NCBI GenBank assembly: GCA_958449275.1
Contig: CAUDHE010000003.1
Coordinates: 1-62,611 of the forward strand
From: an uncultured Alistipes sp.
GTDB lineage: Bacteria; Bacteroidota; Bacteroidia; Bacteroidales; Rikenellaceae
Reading direction: 5' to 3'
Length of the DNA stretch: 62,611 nucleotides
Part shown: positions 52,000 to 59,970 of the stretch, one piece after another
How positions within the stretch are numbered: the first letter of the stretch is position 1
How the letters are laid out: every line of letters starts with the position of its first letter
The notes under the pieces: generated by a model
The model's database searches: none
The model's input: only the letters and a program-made list of their open reading frames with translations
Told to the model about the DNA's origin: nothing
Translations under genes and position numbers: made by a program

Positions 52000-54657
52000 A
52001 TGCTTTACCGCCTGCTCGCTCTTGCCCTTCTGCTCGCCGCCGCTATTCCCGCCGCGGCGCAGCCGACGTCGCCCATGAAGACGGCGACGATCAGCGGGAT
52101 GATCGTCGATGCGGCTACGGGCGAGGCTGCGGACCCGGTGAACGTGCTGCTTCAAAGCCCGTCTCGCCGGACGATGTACGGCTACACGACCTCGCGCGCC
52201 GACGGGAGCTACACGCTCGAATGGCGGGGCTCGGCCGACACGCTGCTTGTGACGGTTACGGGCTTCAACATCGCACCTCAGTCGCGGCTCGTCCTCGCGC
52301 GCACGCAGCGCGTGGACTTCCGCGTGGAGCACTCCGAGCTGAAGATCCGCGAGGTGACGGTGAAGGCCCCGGCCGTGGAGCGGCGCTCGGACACGCTGAG
52401 CTACACGGTGTCGAAGTACGCCGACGTGGCCGACCGCTCGATCGGCGACGTGCTGCGTAAGATGCCGGGCATCGAGGTTTCGAAGTCGGGCGAGGTGAAG
52501 TACAACGGCAAGACGATCAACAAATTCTACATCGAGGGGCTCGACATGCTGGGCGGCCGCTACGGCATCGCGACGAACAACATCCAGGCCAAGGACATCG
52601 CGCGCGTGGAGGTGTACGAGAACCACCAGCCGATCAAGGCGCTGAAGAAGCTCGTGGACTCGGACCGCGCGGCGCTGAACCTGCGGCTGAAGGAGTCGGC
52701 CAAGGGTACGTGGAACGGCACGATGCAGCTGGGCGGGGGCTACAAGCCGGCGATGTGGAGCGGCGAGGCCACGGCGATGTACTTCGGGCGTCGGTTCCAG
52801 ACGCTCGACACCTACAAGACCAACAACACGGGCGACGACGTGTCTCGCGAGCTGAAGAGCCTCTACGGCGGACTGGACGACCTGCCCACGCTGCTGGGCG
52901 TGCACCTCCCGACGGCCCCTTCGGTCGACGAGCGCCGCTACCTGGACAACAACATCCACACCGTGTCGCTCAACTCGATCGCGAAGCTGAAAAAAGAGCT
53001 GGAGCTGACCGCCAATGCGCAGTACCACCACGACTACCGCCAGGCCGAGGGCGCCTCGACGACGACCTACTACCTTCCCGACGCCGCGCCGCTGGTCGTC
53101 GACGAGCGCACGTCGACACTCCGCCGCACGGACCGCACGGCCGTAGACATCCAGTTGCAGTCCAACACCGAGAAGCACTACCTTCAGGAGAAGTTGTCCT
53201 TCGCCGGGCGGTGGGACAACGACCTGGGGCGGGTGCTCAATGCGGAGGAGCTTGTCGACCAGCGCTTCCGCCTGCCGCGCCTGAGCTTGCGCAACACCTT
53301 CCGCGACGTCCGTCGCACGGGCCGTCGGGCGCTGTCGTTCTACTCCGACACCGACTACGGCACGCAGCCCACGCAGCTGCGCATCGCGCCGATGCTCTAC
53401 CCGGAGGTCTTCGGCGATGCCGAGGTCGCCGGCGCCTTGCAGACGCTCGACAGCCGCCGCTTCCGCACGCGCAACTCGGCTTTCACGTCGTGGACGCTCG
53501 GCCGCTGGTCGTTCACGCTCAACGCCGCGCTCAACGCGCAGATCGAGCGGATGCGGTCGTCGCTCGCGCCCACGGACGGACAGGGTGCTCCGGCCGTCGC
53601 CGACGAGGCCCTGCGCAACGACCTCTACTGGCGCCGCGTGGACCTCATCGTGGGCCCGAGCGTCCGCTACGGCATCGGCGACCGCTTCTCGGCGAGCCTC
53701 TACCTTCCCGTGGACCTGCTGTCGCTGCGCAGCGAGGACCGCGTGCGCGACCTCATGAAGAAGAGCCGCGACGCGATCGTCACCCCGTCGTTCTCCGTGC
53801 AGTCCAACCTCACCTACAACCTCAAGGCCTCGGCGCGCGCGTCGTACAACGAGACCGTCGGGGGCCTCTACGACAACTACGCGGGCTACGTGATGACCGA
53901 CTACCGCCAGATTTCGAGCAAGCAGGGCCCGCTGAGTCGCAACCGGGGCCAGAACTACTCCTTATCGCTCTCCTACGGCAACGCCATTCGCGCGCTGTTC
54001 GGATCGATCGATGCGAGCTACCGCCGCACGCGGCGCAACCTGATCTACGGCGTGACCTACTACGGGTCGCTCAGCCGCATCGAGGCCGTCGAGCGCGACA
54101 ACCTCTCGGACGGCTACGACCTCTACGCGAAGGTGAGCAAGCGCTTCGACGGCATCGCCACGACGTTCAACCTCGCGGGCGGCTTCTCGCGCTCGTGGAG
54201 CGAGGTCTTGCGGCAGGGCGAGCTCCTGGTCTCGCGCTACGACCGCACGACGGCGGCCTTCGGGTTCAACACGCGCTTCACCGCGGCCGTGAAGCTCGAC
54301 TACGAGGCCGACTACGCGCGCAGCCAAAGCCGCGTCGACGGGAACGCCCTGCGGCCCATCGACGTCGTGCGCCAGAATGCCGCCGTGGACTTCATCGTCC
54401 GCAAGAAGTTCATCTGCCGCATCGGAGGCGAGCACTGCTACAACGCCGCCATCGGAGGCTCGGACCGCAACATGTTCTTCCTCGACGCCTCGCTCACCTA
54501 CAAAGGCCCCAAGGTCGAGTACTCGGTCGAGGGACGCAACCTGGCCGACGTCGGGACCTTCCGTTCCGCCACCCAGAGCGACATCACCGACTACCTCTAC
54601 GCATACCGCCTTCGGCCCGCTGCCGTGCTCTTTAAGATTAAGTTCAGCTTGAGATAA
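52000..54657 (+). CDS. TonB-receptor-like outer membrane protein with carboxypeptidase-regulatory-like domain
   Basis: An 885-residue protein. A signal peptide (to AAAQ) is followed by a CarboxypepD_reg-like beta-sandwich (about 30-110: TISGMIVDAATGEAADPVNV). A plug-like region (about 115-230) contains LRKMPGIEVSKSGEVKYNG and KDIARVEVYENHQPIKAL. The rest is a predicted beta-barrel ending in alternating aromatic strands (KIKFSLR). No SusD partner is present, and the layout fits the receptor-like proteins that accompany GLPGLI genes. It could import the peptide or a fragment, sense it, or serve as its outer membrane acceptor. Codon use is extremely GC-rich compared with genes before 46 kb. Confidence 0.82.
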   Translation: MLYRLLALALLLAAAIPAAAQPTSPMKTATISGMIVDAATGEAADPVNVLLQSPSRRTMYGYTTSRADGSYTLEWRGSADTLLVTVTGFNIAPQSRLVLARTQRVDFRVEHSELKIREVTVKAPAVERRSDTLSYTVSKYADVADRSIGDVLRKMPGIEVSKSGEVKYNGKTINKFYIEGLDMLGGRYGIATNNIQAKDIARVEVYENHQPIKALKKLVDSDRAALNLRLKESAKGTWNGTMQLGGGYKPAMWSGEATAMYFGRRFQTLDTYKTNNTGDDVSRELKSLYGGLDDLPTLLGVHLPTAPSVDERRYLDNNIHTVSLNSIAKLKKELELTANAQYHHDYRQAEGASTTTYYLPDAAPLVVDERTSTLRRTDRTAVDIQLQSNTEKHYLQEKLSFAGRWDNDLGRVLNAEELVDQRFRLPRLSLRNTFRDVRRTGRRALSFYSDTDYGTQPTQLRIAPMLYPEVFGDAEVAGALQTLDSRRFRTRNSAFTSWTLGRWSFTLNAALNAQIERMRSSLAPTDGQGAPAVADEALRNDLYWRRVDLIVGPSVRYGIGDRFSASLYLPVDLLSLRSEDRVRDLMKKSRDAIVTPSFSVQSNLTYNLKASARASYNETVGGLYDNYAGYVMTDYRQISSKQGPLSRNRGQNYSLSLSYGNAIRALFGSIDASYRRTRRNLIYGVTYYGSLSRIEAVERDNLSDGYDLYAKVSKRFDGIATTFNLAGGFSRSWSEVLRQGELLVSRYDRTTAAFGFNTRFTAAVKLDYEADYARSQSRVDGNALRPIDVVRQNAAVDFIVRKKFICRIGGEHCYNAAIGGSDRNMFFLDASLTYKGPKVEYSVEGRNLADVGTFRSATQSDITDYLYAYRLRPAAVLFKIKFSLR

Positions 54658-54663
54658 AAACAC

Positions 54664-56208
54664 ATGATTATGAATCGATCAATCCCCTCCTTAATACATT
54701 CTTTACTTCGGAAGCTGGATATCCGCATCAGTTTGCTACGGATCCGTGAGGCGTATGCTCGCCATGCGTTGCCGCATAGCGTGCGGGCGTTGAGCGATAC
54801 GCTCGATGCGCTGCGCGTGCCCAATATGGTGTGCCAGCTGGAGTTCGAACAGCTCTTCAAGATCGGAGGCCCCTTTCTGGTCAAGGCCGGCGAGGCGGAG
54901 TACCCCTTCCTGCTGGTCGAGCGGCTCGACCGCGAGCGGCAGACGATCGCCCTGCGCACGGCGGCGAACCGTTGCGTAGAACTTCCGTTCGACGCCTTCC
55001 GCGCCGTATGGGACGGGACGGTGCTGCTGGCCGAGAAGGGCGACGAGACCGTTGAGGAGCCGTGGACGCTCTACCGGGTCCGGCAGGGGTTGGATGCGCT
55101 CGACCGAAGGTGGGGGCGTTGGCTCGCGGGGCTGCTCGTCGTGGTGGCGGCCGTCGCGGCGCTGCGCGCGCCCGAACTCGGGGACCTGCGCTACCTCGTG
55201 AAGGCTGCGGGCTTCGCCCTCTCGCTCGTGGTCGTTGCCAAGGCCTCGTTCGACCCGCATCTCGCGCAGGGCTTCTGCCGCCTGGGCAGGCGCTCCGACT
55301 GCAACGAGGTTTTCCGCGCGGCCGGAGCCAAGCTCTTTGGGTGGGTGTCGCTCGGTGAGCTGTCGGCGGTCTACTTCGCCGCCTCGATCCTCTGGGGGTT
55401 GTTCGTCGCCGCGGACCCCGGCGCCCTCTTCCCGTGGCTCGATTCGCTCGCGCTGTCGGCGGTCGTCTATTCGCTCGTCTGGCAGATGCGCCACGGTAGG
55501 TGGTGCCCGCTGTGTCTGGCCATCGACGCCGTGCTGGTGGCGGATGCGGCGCTCGAAGCGGCATTGGGTGCGTCGTGGCAACCGGTGCCCGATGCGACGT
55601 CGGCGGTCGACGCCCTGCTCTTCGGCCTGCTGTTCGGGGCCGGCGTGCTGGCCCTCCGCCGGGTCGTCGTCATGGCGGAGCGGGTGCGGGAGACGGATCG
55701 GCTGAAGTATAAACACGAACGGCTGCTGAGCGACAGCGCGCTCTTCTGGCAACTGCTCGAACGGCAGCCGAAAGCGGCAGCGGAGAGCAGCTCCTGCATG
55801 CCGATCAGCAATTACGCCGAGGCGGAACACACCCTCACCGTGGTAATGAACCCCTCGTGTCCCAAGTGCGCGAAGGTCCATAGGGCACTTGTCGGATTGG
55901 AAGGTTATCGGATCGAACTTGTTTTCGCCTTGCACGAAGGCGACCAGCGGTCGCGCGACGTTGCTTTGCGCATCATCTCGTCGGGCATCTCGGACGAGTG
56001 GCCCGAGACCGAGCGCATCATCGGCGCGTGGTACGAGCGGCACGAGCTGCCGCCCTGTCCGGCGGTTCATCCGCTGGCGGGCACGGCACTCGATCGGCAC
56101 CGGGACTACTGCCGGGCGGTCGGGATCTCCGGCACGCCGACGATCCTTGTCGACGACCGACGGCTGCCCGATCTGTACGATGCGACGGATTTGAAATACC
56201 TGTTGTAA
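54664..56208 (+). CDS. Degenerate C39 - VKOR - thioredoxin fusion (predicted disulfide-forming enzyme)
   Basis: A 514-residue membrane protein with three parts. Residues about 20-128 resemble a C39 peptidase fold (IGGPFLVKAGEAEYPFLLVE, then AFRAVWDGTVLLAEK) but lack the catalytic Cys motif. Residues about 150-335 are a vitamin K epoxide reductase-like domain with several helices, a loop pair Cys205/Cys213 (FCRLGRRSDC) and the active site Cys281-Pro-Leu-Cys284. Residues about 385-514 form a thioredoxin domain with Cys399-Pro-Lys-Cys402 and a Thr-cis-Pro at 491-492 (SGTPTILVDD). Bacterial VKOR-thioredoxin proteins oxidise cysteines of exported proteins using quinones. The four-cysteine peptides encoded on both sides are natural substrates. 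The N-terminal domain may recognise the leader. Confidence 0.85.
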   Translation: MIMNRSIPSLIHSLLRKLDIRISLLRIREAYARHALPHSVRALSDTLDALRVPNMVCQLEFEQLFKIGGPFLVKAGEAEYPFLLVERLDRERQTIALRTAANRCVELPFDAFRAVWDGTVLLAEKGDETVEEPWTLYRVRQGLDALDRRWGRWLAGLLVVVAAVAALRAPELGDLRYLVKAAGFALSLVVVAKASFDPHLAQGFCRLGRRSDCNEVFRAAGAKLFGWVSLGELSAVYFAASILWGLFVAADPGALFPWLDSLALSAVVYSLVWQMRHGRWCPLCLAIDAVLVADAALEAALGASWQPVPDATSAVDALLFGLLFGAGVLALRRVVVMAERVRETDRLKYKHERLLSDSALFWQLLERQPKAAAESSSCMPISNYAEAEHTLTVVMNPSCPKCAKVHRALVGLEGYRIELVFALHEGDQRSRDVALRIISSGISDEWPETERIIGAWYERHELPPCPAVHPLAGTALDRHRDYCRAVGISGTPTILVDDRRLPDLYDATDLKYLL

Positions 56209-56230
56209 CGGATACGTGCTATCCGACCGT

Positions 56231-56452
56231 TATTCGCCGCGGCCTTGCCCGCCGCGGTGAATAGGAAGCCTTCCCGCGAGGAGGCAAAACCGAGTGTAGC
56301 AGCTCACAAGTTTCACAAAAACGCAGAAAGGCAGTTGTAAAAGCAGCGAACTTTTTCGAAGGACGGAAAGTCTTCGAAAAACGGCAGTTGCGGAGCTCCG
56401 TCGACAAGTAAAAGTCCGAACCTATAAAACTTAAACTTAAAAAATTACAATT
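56231..56452 (+). ncRNA. Structured 5' leader of peptide gene 2
   Basis: Counterpart of 50522-50733. Hairpin 1 is TATTCGCCGCGG / CCGCGGTGAATA (56231-56263, one wobble). Hairpin 2 is GCC-T-TCC / GGA-GGC (56268-56285). Hairpin 3 is TTTTTCGAA-G-GAC / GTC-TTCGAAAAA with a GGAAA loop (56352-56381). Hairpin 1 has a different sequence from copy 1 but the same position and pairing. Hairpin 3 replaces a C-G pair by T-A. No T run follows hairpin 1, so it is not a plain terminator of the preceding gene. Confidence 0.65.
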
Positions 56453-56704
56453 ATGAAATCGATGAAGAACTTCGCTGCGCAGCAGCTGACGAAGAAGCAG
56501 ATGAACGACGTCCATGGTGGCCAGGGAATCGTGGAATGCGGAGGCATGAAACATAACGTCGAGTGCACGTATACGCACCCTGACGGCTCTACGCGGCGTG
56601 TGTATGGATGTGCCAACGAGGTTATCCTCGCCATGGGAAATGCCCAAACGGAAATCGAGGCTGCCGGAGGAAAGTTCGAGGCACATTCGTGTGTCGAGTT
56701 TTAA
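56453..56704 (+). CDS. Double-glycine leader peptide precursor 2 (four conserved cysteines)
   Basis: An 83-residue paralogue of peptide 1, of exactly the same length. Leader MKSMKNFAAQQLTKKQM ends at His21-Gly22-Gly23. The core starts QGIVEC and has Cys at 29, 38, 53 and 80, the same spacing as peptide 1. Core residues between the cysteines vary (for example GGMKHN in place of AGLAYT), as does the C-terminus (AHSCVEF). This pattern of fixed leader, fixed cysteines and variable surface is typical of secreted peptide families. The GLPGLI gene 2 follows after a perfect hairpin, and the exporter genes follow that. Confidence 0.85.
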   Translation: MKSMKNFAAQQLTKKQMNDVHGGQGIVECGGMKHNVECTYTHPDGSTRRVYGCANEVILAMGNAQTEIEAAGGKFEAHSCVEF

Positions 56705-56718
56705 GCTCTGGATTTTCA

Positions 56719-56744
56719 TGCAGGTAGCCATTTGGCTACCTGCA
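56719..56744 (+). promoter_or_regulatory. Perfect hairpin between peptide gene 2 and its GLPGLI gene
   Basis: TGCAGGTAGCCA-TT-TGGCTACCTGCA, 14 nt past the peptide stop and followed by ATCTAACG, so no T tract. The core GGTAGCC/GGCTACC recalls GGTAGTCC/GGACTACC in the same place of module 1. Confidence 0.75.
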
Positions 56745-56761
56745 ATCTAACGATGCCGGAT

Positions 56762-57685
56762 ATGAAAAAATGGATTCTGATAGGATTTTTGCTGTTATTG
56801 GCAGGTGCGGCGTCCGCCCAATCGTTCGAAGAGGCCAAGGCGATCTTCATGCGCCAGAAAAGAGCGGAAAGCCCTTTCGAAGGCCACTACACACTGAACG
56901 AAAGCATGGCCGACAACTATATGCAGAACGACTCGCTGGAGGTGGACCGTTGCCGGCTGGAGGTGGTCTACTCGGCTGGTATCGTGCTGGACACCATTGC
57001 CGGCTTCCGCTGCAACGACGTGGTCGTCGTGCAGGTCGGGGATTCGCTCCAAAAGTTCTACAGCACGATCCGCTGGCGCCGGAATATGAATCATACGCTT
57101 TTCCAATTGAGACGCGACGACGAGCAGGTCGCCTGCCCTTCGTCCGTCTATCAGGTCGCCGTCGACTATGAAGTGTACCGTGATCTGAAGCGACGGAAGT
57201 TCATCAACCGCCACTCGCTGTATGCAACGAAGAACCAGTTGTTCGAGTACGAAGAGCCGTTGCCTGCGTTCGGGTGGTCGATCCGCCCGGATACGACAAC
57301 CATCCTGGGCTATATATGCCAGAGAGCCGAAGCGGAGCATGCCGGACGCCGATGGAGGGTGTGGTTCACGCCGGAGATTCCCGTAGACGGCGGATTGTGG
57401 AAGTTCAACGGCCTGCCAGGGCTGATCCTGAAGGCGGAGGACGACCGCGACCATTTCCGCTTCACGGCCACCGAAATCCGCCAACCGCAGAGGTGCATCG
57501 TCCATTACCGCGCCCGCACGAAGCGGATGTCGCGCAAAGCCTACCGCGAGCTGGAAGCCCGAACGTTCCACAACCCTTTTCCGACGGAGAGCTACGGCAT
57601 CGGCATCACCAACCCGTCGACGGGCAAGATGGAATTTCTGCCGCTCGATTGGCAGATGCCTTACAACCCCATAGAACTTAAATAA
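56762..57685 (+). CDS. GLPGLI family protein 2
   Basis: A 307-residue secreted protein. The start is chosen at MKKWILIGFLLLLAGAASA, a clear signal peptide; an ATG three codons upstream (56753) is an alternative. The GLPGLI signature is WKFNGLPGLILKAEDD. Its sequence closely parallels GLPGLI protein 1, including VDRCRLEVVYSA and AGFRCNDVVVVQVGDS with two shared cysteines. Differences concentrate in the N-terminus and in the segment before the C-terminal DWQMPYNPIELK. The exporter gene begins 12 nt later, so this module is probably transcribed together with the export genes. Confidence 0.85.
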   Translation: MKKWILIGFLLLLAGAASAQSFEEAKAIFMRQKRAESPFEGHYTLNESMADNYMQNDSLEVDRCRLEVVYSAGIVLDTIAGFRCNDVVVVQVGDSLQKFYSTIRWRRNMNHTLFQLRRDDEQVACPSSVYQVAVDYEVYRDLKRRKFINRHSLYATKNQLFEYEEPLPAFGWSIRPDTTTILGYICQRAEAEHAGRRWRVWFTPEIPVDGGLWKFNGLPGLILKAEDDRDHFRFTATEIRQPQRCIVHYRARTKRMSRKAYRELEARTFHNPFPTESYGIGITNPSTGKMEFLPLDWQMPYNPIELK

Positions 57686-57697
57686 ACACATACAGCC

Positions 57698-59959
57698 ATG
57701 TCTTTCCCTCACTACAAGCAACTCGACGCGATGGATTGCGGCCCGACGTCGCTGCGGATCGTCGCGCAGCACTACGGGCGCCACTATTCGCTTCAAAACC
57801 TGCGCGAGCGGTGCCACATCACGCGCGAGGGGGTGTCGCTGCTGGGGATCAGCGATGCGGCCGAGTCGATCGGGCTGCGCTCGACGGGCGTGAAGATCAC
57901 GTGGGAGCAGCTGCGCGACCAGGCTGCGCTGCCTTGCATCGTACACTGGAACCAGCAGCACTTTGTGGTGGTCTACCGCATCGTCCGCCGTCGCGGGAAG
58001 TGGTGGGTATGGGTCTCCGACCCGGCATCGGGGCTGTTGAAATACGATGAGGAGCAGTTCCGCCGCGCGTGGGATCAGAGTGGTGAACACCTCGGTCTTG
58101 CACCCCTTCTTTCCGAGCCGCAGGACGGCCGATCCGCCCTCCCGCCCGGCACGGTCGGAGGCAAGGGCATCGCCCTGCTGCTGGAGCCTACGCCCGAGTT
58201 CTACCAGGAGCGGGGCGACGAGGACAAACGGCTGCGATTCGGTCAGCTGCTGCACTACCTGCGGCCCTACAAGAGTTACCTCGTGCAGCTGGTGCTGGCT
58301 ATGCTCACAGCCAGCGTGTTGAGCTTGATCCTGCCGTTCCTCACGCAGTCGGTCGTCGACAAGGGCATCGGCACGGGCAACCTCTCGTTCGTCGTGATGA
58401 TCCTCGTGGCGCAAGTGGTGCTGGTGCTGGGACAGCTGGCCAACAACCTGATCCGCTCGTGGCTCATGCTCCACATGACCACGCGCATCAGCATCTCGCT
58501 CATCTCCGACTTCCTCGCGAAGCTCATGCGCCTGCCCATCGCCTTCTTCGACTCGAAGATGGTGGGCGACATCATGCAGCGCATCGGCGACTACAACCGC
58601 ATACAGACCTTTCTGACGGGGTCTTTGCTCAGCATGGTGATGGCCGTCGTCTCGTTCGTGATCTACGGCACCGTGATGGGCGGCTACGATCCGACGATTC
58701 TGGGCATTTTCCTCGCGGGCAGCGCGCTTTACGTGGGTTGGATCCTTCTGTTCATGAAGCGCCGCCGCAAGCTCGACTACATGCGCTTTCAGGAGGCTTC
58801 GGCCAACCAGAGCAACATCGTGCAGCTCATCAACGGTATGCAGGAGATCAAGCTCAACAATTGCGAGAAGCAGAAACGCTGGGAGTGGGAGCGCATCCAG
58901 GCACGGCTGTTCCAGGTCTCGATCAAGGGCCTCGTGCTGGGCCAGACGCAGGAGGTGGGCGGTACGTTCATCGACCAGACCAAGAACGTGGTGATCTCGT
59001 TTCTCGCCGCCTCGGCTGTCATCGAGGGCGAGATGACCCTCGGCATGATGATGGCCCTGCAATACATCATCGGGCAGCTCAACGCCCCGCTTTCGCAGTT
59101 CATCTCCTTCGTGCAGGCGACGCAGGACGCCAAGATCTCTTTGGAGCGCCTCTCGGAAATCCAGGAGAAGGATGACGAGGAGCCCGCCGACGAGGAGCGC
59201 ATCCGCGAGATTCCCTGCCACGCCGACATCGAGTTCCGGGGCGTGACCTTCCACTACGACGGACCCCACTCGGCCAAGGCGCTGGACGACGTGTCAGTGA
59301 CGATCCCTGCCGATCGGGTTACGGCGATCGTCGGGGCCAGCGGCTCTGGCAAGACCACCATGCTCAAGATGATGCTGGGCTTCTACGCTCCTTCGGAGGG
59401 CGAGGTGCTGCTCGCCGGGCGCAAAGTCGCGCAGTACAGCGCCTCATGCTGGCGCCGGGCCTGCGGCACGGTGATGCAGGAGGGCTACGCCTTCTCCGAC
59501 ACCATCGCGAACAATATCGGCGTCGCGGACGAGCGGCCCGACATGGAGCGTGTGCGGCGCGCTGCGGCCATCGCCAACATCGACACCTTCATTGACGAGC
59601 TGCCGCTGGGCTACAATACGAAGATCGGTGCCGACGGCCACGGCCTGAGTGTCGGACAGAAACAGCGTCTACTGATCGCCCGCGCGGCATACAAAGATGC
59701 CGAGTACCTTTTCTTCGACGAGGCGACCAACTCGCTCGACGCCAACAACGAGCGCACGATCATGGAACGCCTCGAACGTCTGTTCGAAAACAAAACCGTC
59801 GTGGTCGTCGCCCACCGCCTCTCGACCGTCCGCAATGCCGACAACATTGTTGTCCTCGACCACGGGCGCATCGTCGAGCAGGGCACGCACGCCGAGCTGA
59901 CGGCCCGTCGCGGTTATTACTATGAACTGGTCAGAAACCAGCTGGAATTAGGGAACTAA
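57698..59959 (+). CDS. C39-peptidase ABC exporter (double-glycine peptide secretion)
   Basis: A 753-residue bifunctional exporter. The N-terminal C39 cysteine protease (about 1-130) has Gln8, Cys14 (AMDCGPTSL), His88 (WNQQHFVVVY) and Asp108 (VSDPASG), so it should be active and cut after Gly-Gly. Six membrane helices (about 180-450) follow. The nucleotide-binding domain has Walker A GASGSGKTTML, signature LSVGQKQR, Walker B YLFFDEATNSLD and the H-loop VVAHRLSTV. It is of the lactococcin/colicin V exporter type. The only double-glycine substrates visible are the two peptides just upstream. The adaptor gene follows by 11 nt. Confidence 0.95.
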   Translation: MSFPHYKQLDAMDCGPTSLRIVAQHYGRHYSLQNLRERCHITREGVSLLGISDAAESIGLRSTGVKITWEQLRDQAALPCIVHWNQQHFVVVYRIVRRRGKWWVWVSDPASGLLKYDEEQFRRAWDQSGEHLGLAPLLSEPQDGRSALPPGTVGGKGIALLLEPTPEFYQERGDEDKRLRFGQLLHYLRPYKSYLVQLVLAMLTASVLSLILPFLTQSVVDKGIGTGNLSFVVMILVAQVVLVLGQLANNLIRSWLMLHMTTRISISLISDFLAKLMRLPIAFFDSKMVGDIMQRIGDYNRIQTFLTGSLLSMVMAVVSFVIYGTVMGGYDPTILGIFLAGSALYVGWILLFMKRRRKLDYMRFQEASANQSNIVQLINGMQEIKLNNCEKQKRWEWERIQARLFQVSIKGLVLGQTQEVGGTFIDQTKNVVISFLAASAVIEGEMTLGMMMALQYIIGQLNAPLSQFISFVQATQDAKISLERLSEIQEKDDEEPADEERIREIPCHADIEFRGVTFHYDGPHSAKALDDVSVTIPADRVTAIVGASGSGKTTMLKMMLGFYAPSEGEVLLAGRKVAQYSASCWRRACGTVMQEGYAFSDTIANNIGVADERPDMERVRRAAAIANIDTFIDELPLGYNTKIGADGHGLSVGQKQRLLIARAAYKDAEYLFFDEATNSLDANNERTIMERLERLFENKTVVVVAHRLSTVRNADNIVVLDHGRIVEQGTHAELTARRGYYYELVRNQLELGN

Positions 59960-59970
59960 AAGAAAAGCTT

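Noticed and set aside
52710..54635. A 641-codon second frame within the receptor-like gene
   Set aside because: Arg/Pro/Ala-rich composition typical of a shifted reading of high-GC coding DNA; no domain is visible.
52000..54657. SusC of a polysaccharide utilisation locus
   Set aside because: No SusD, glycan-binding lipoprotein or glycoside hydrolase adjoins it; neighbours belong to peptide export.
50734..56704. Radical-SAM-modified RiPP of the GG-Bacteroidales type
   Set aside because: The leader style fits, but no radical SAM or other modification enzyme is present in the window except the VKOR fusion; MtaB and QueG are tRNA enzymes.
56795..59269. An 824-codon minus-strand frame opposite GLPGLI 2 and the exporter
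   Set aside because: Very GC-rich coding DNA leaves long open antisense frames. The plus strand carries full families with catalytic motifs here.
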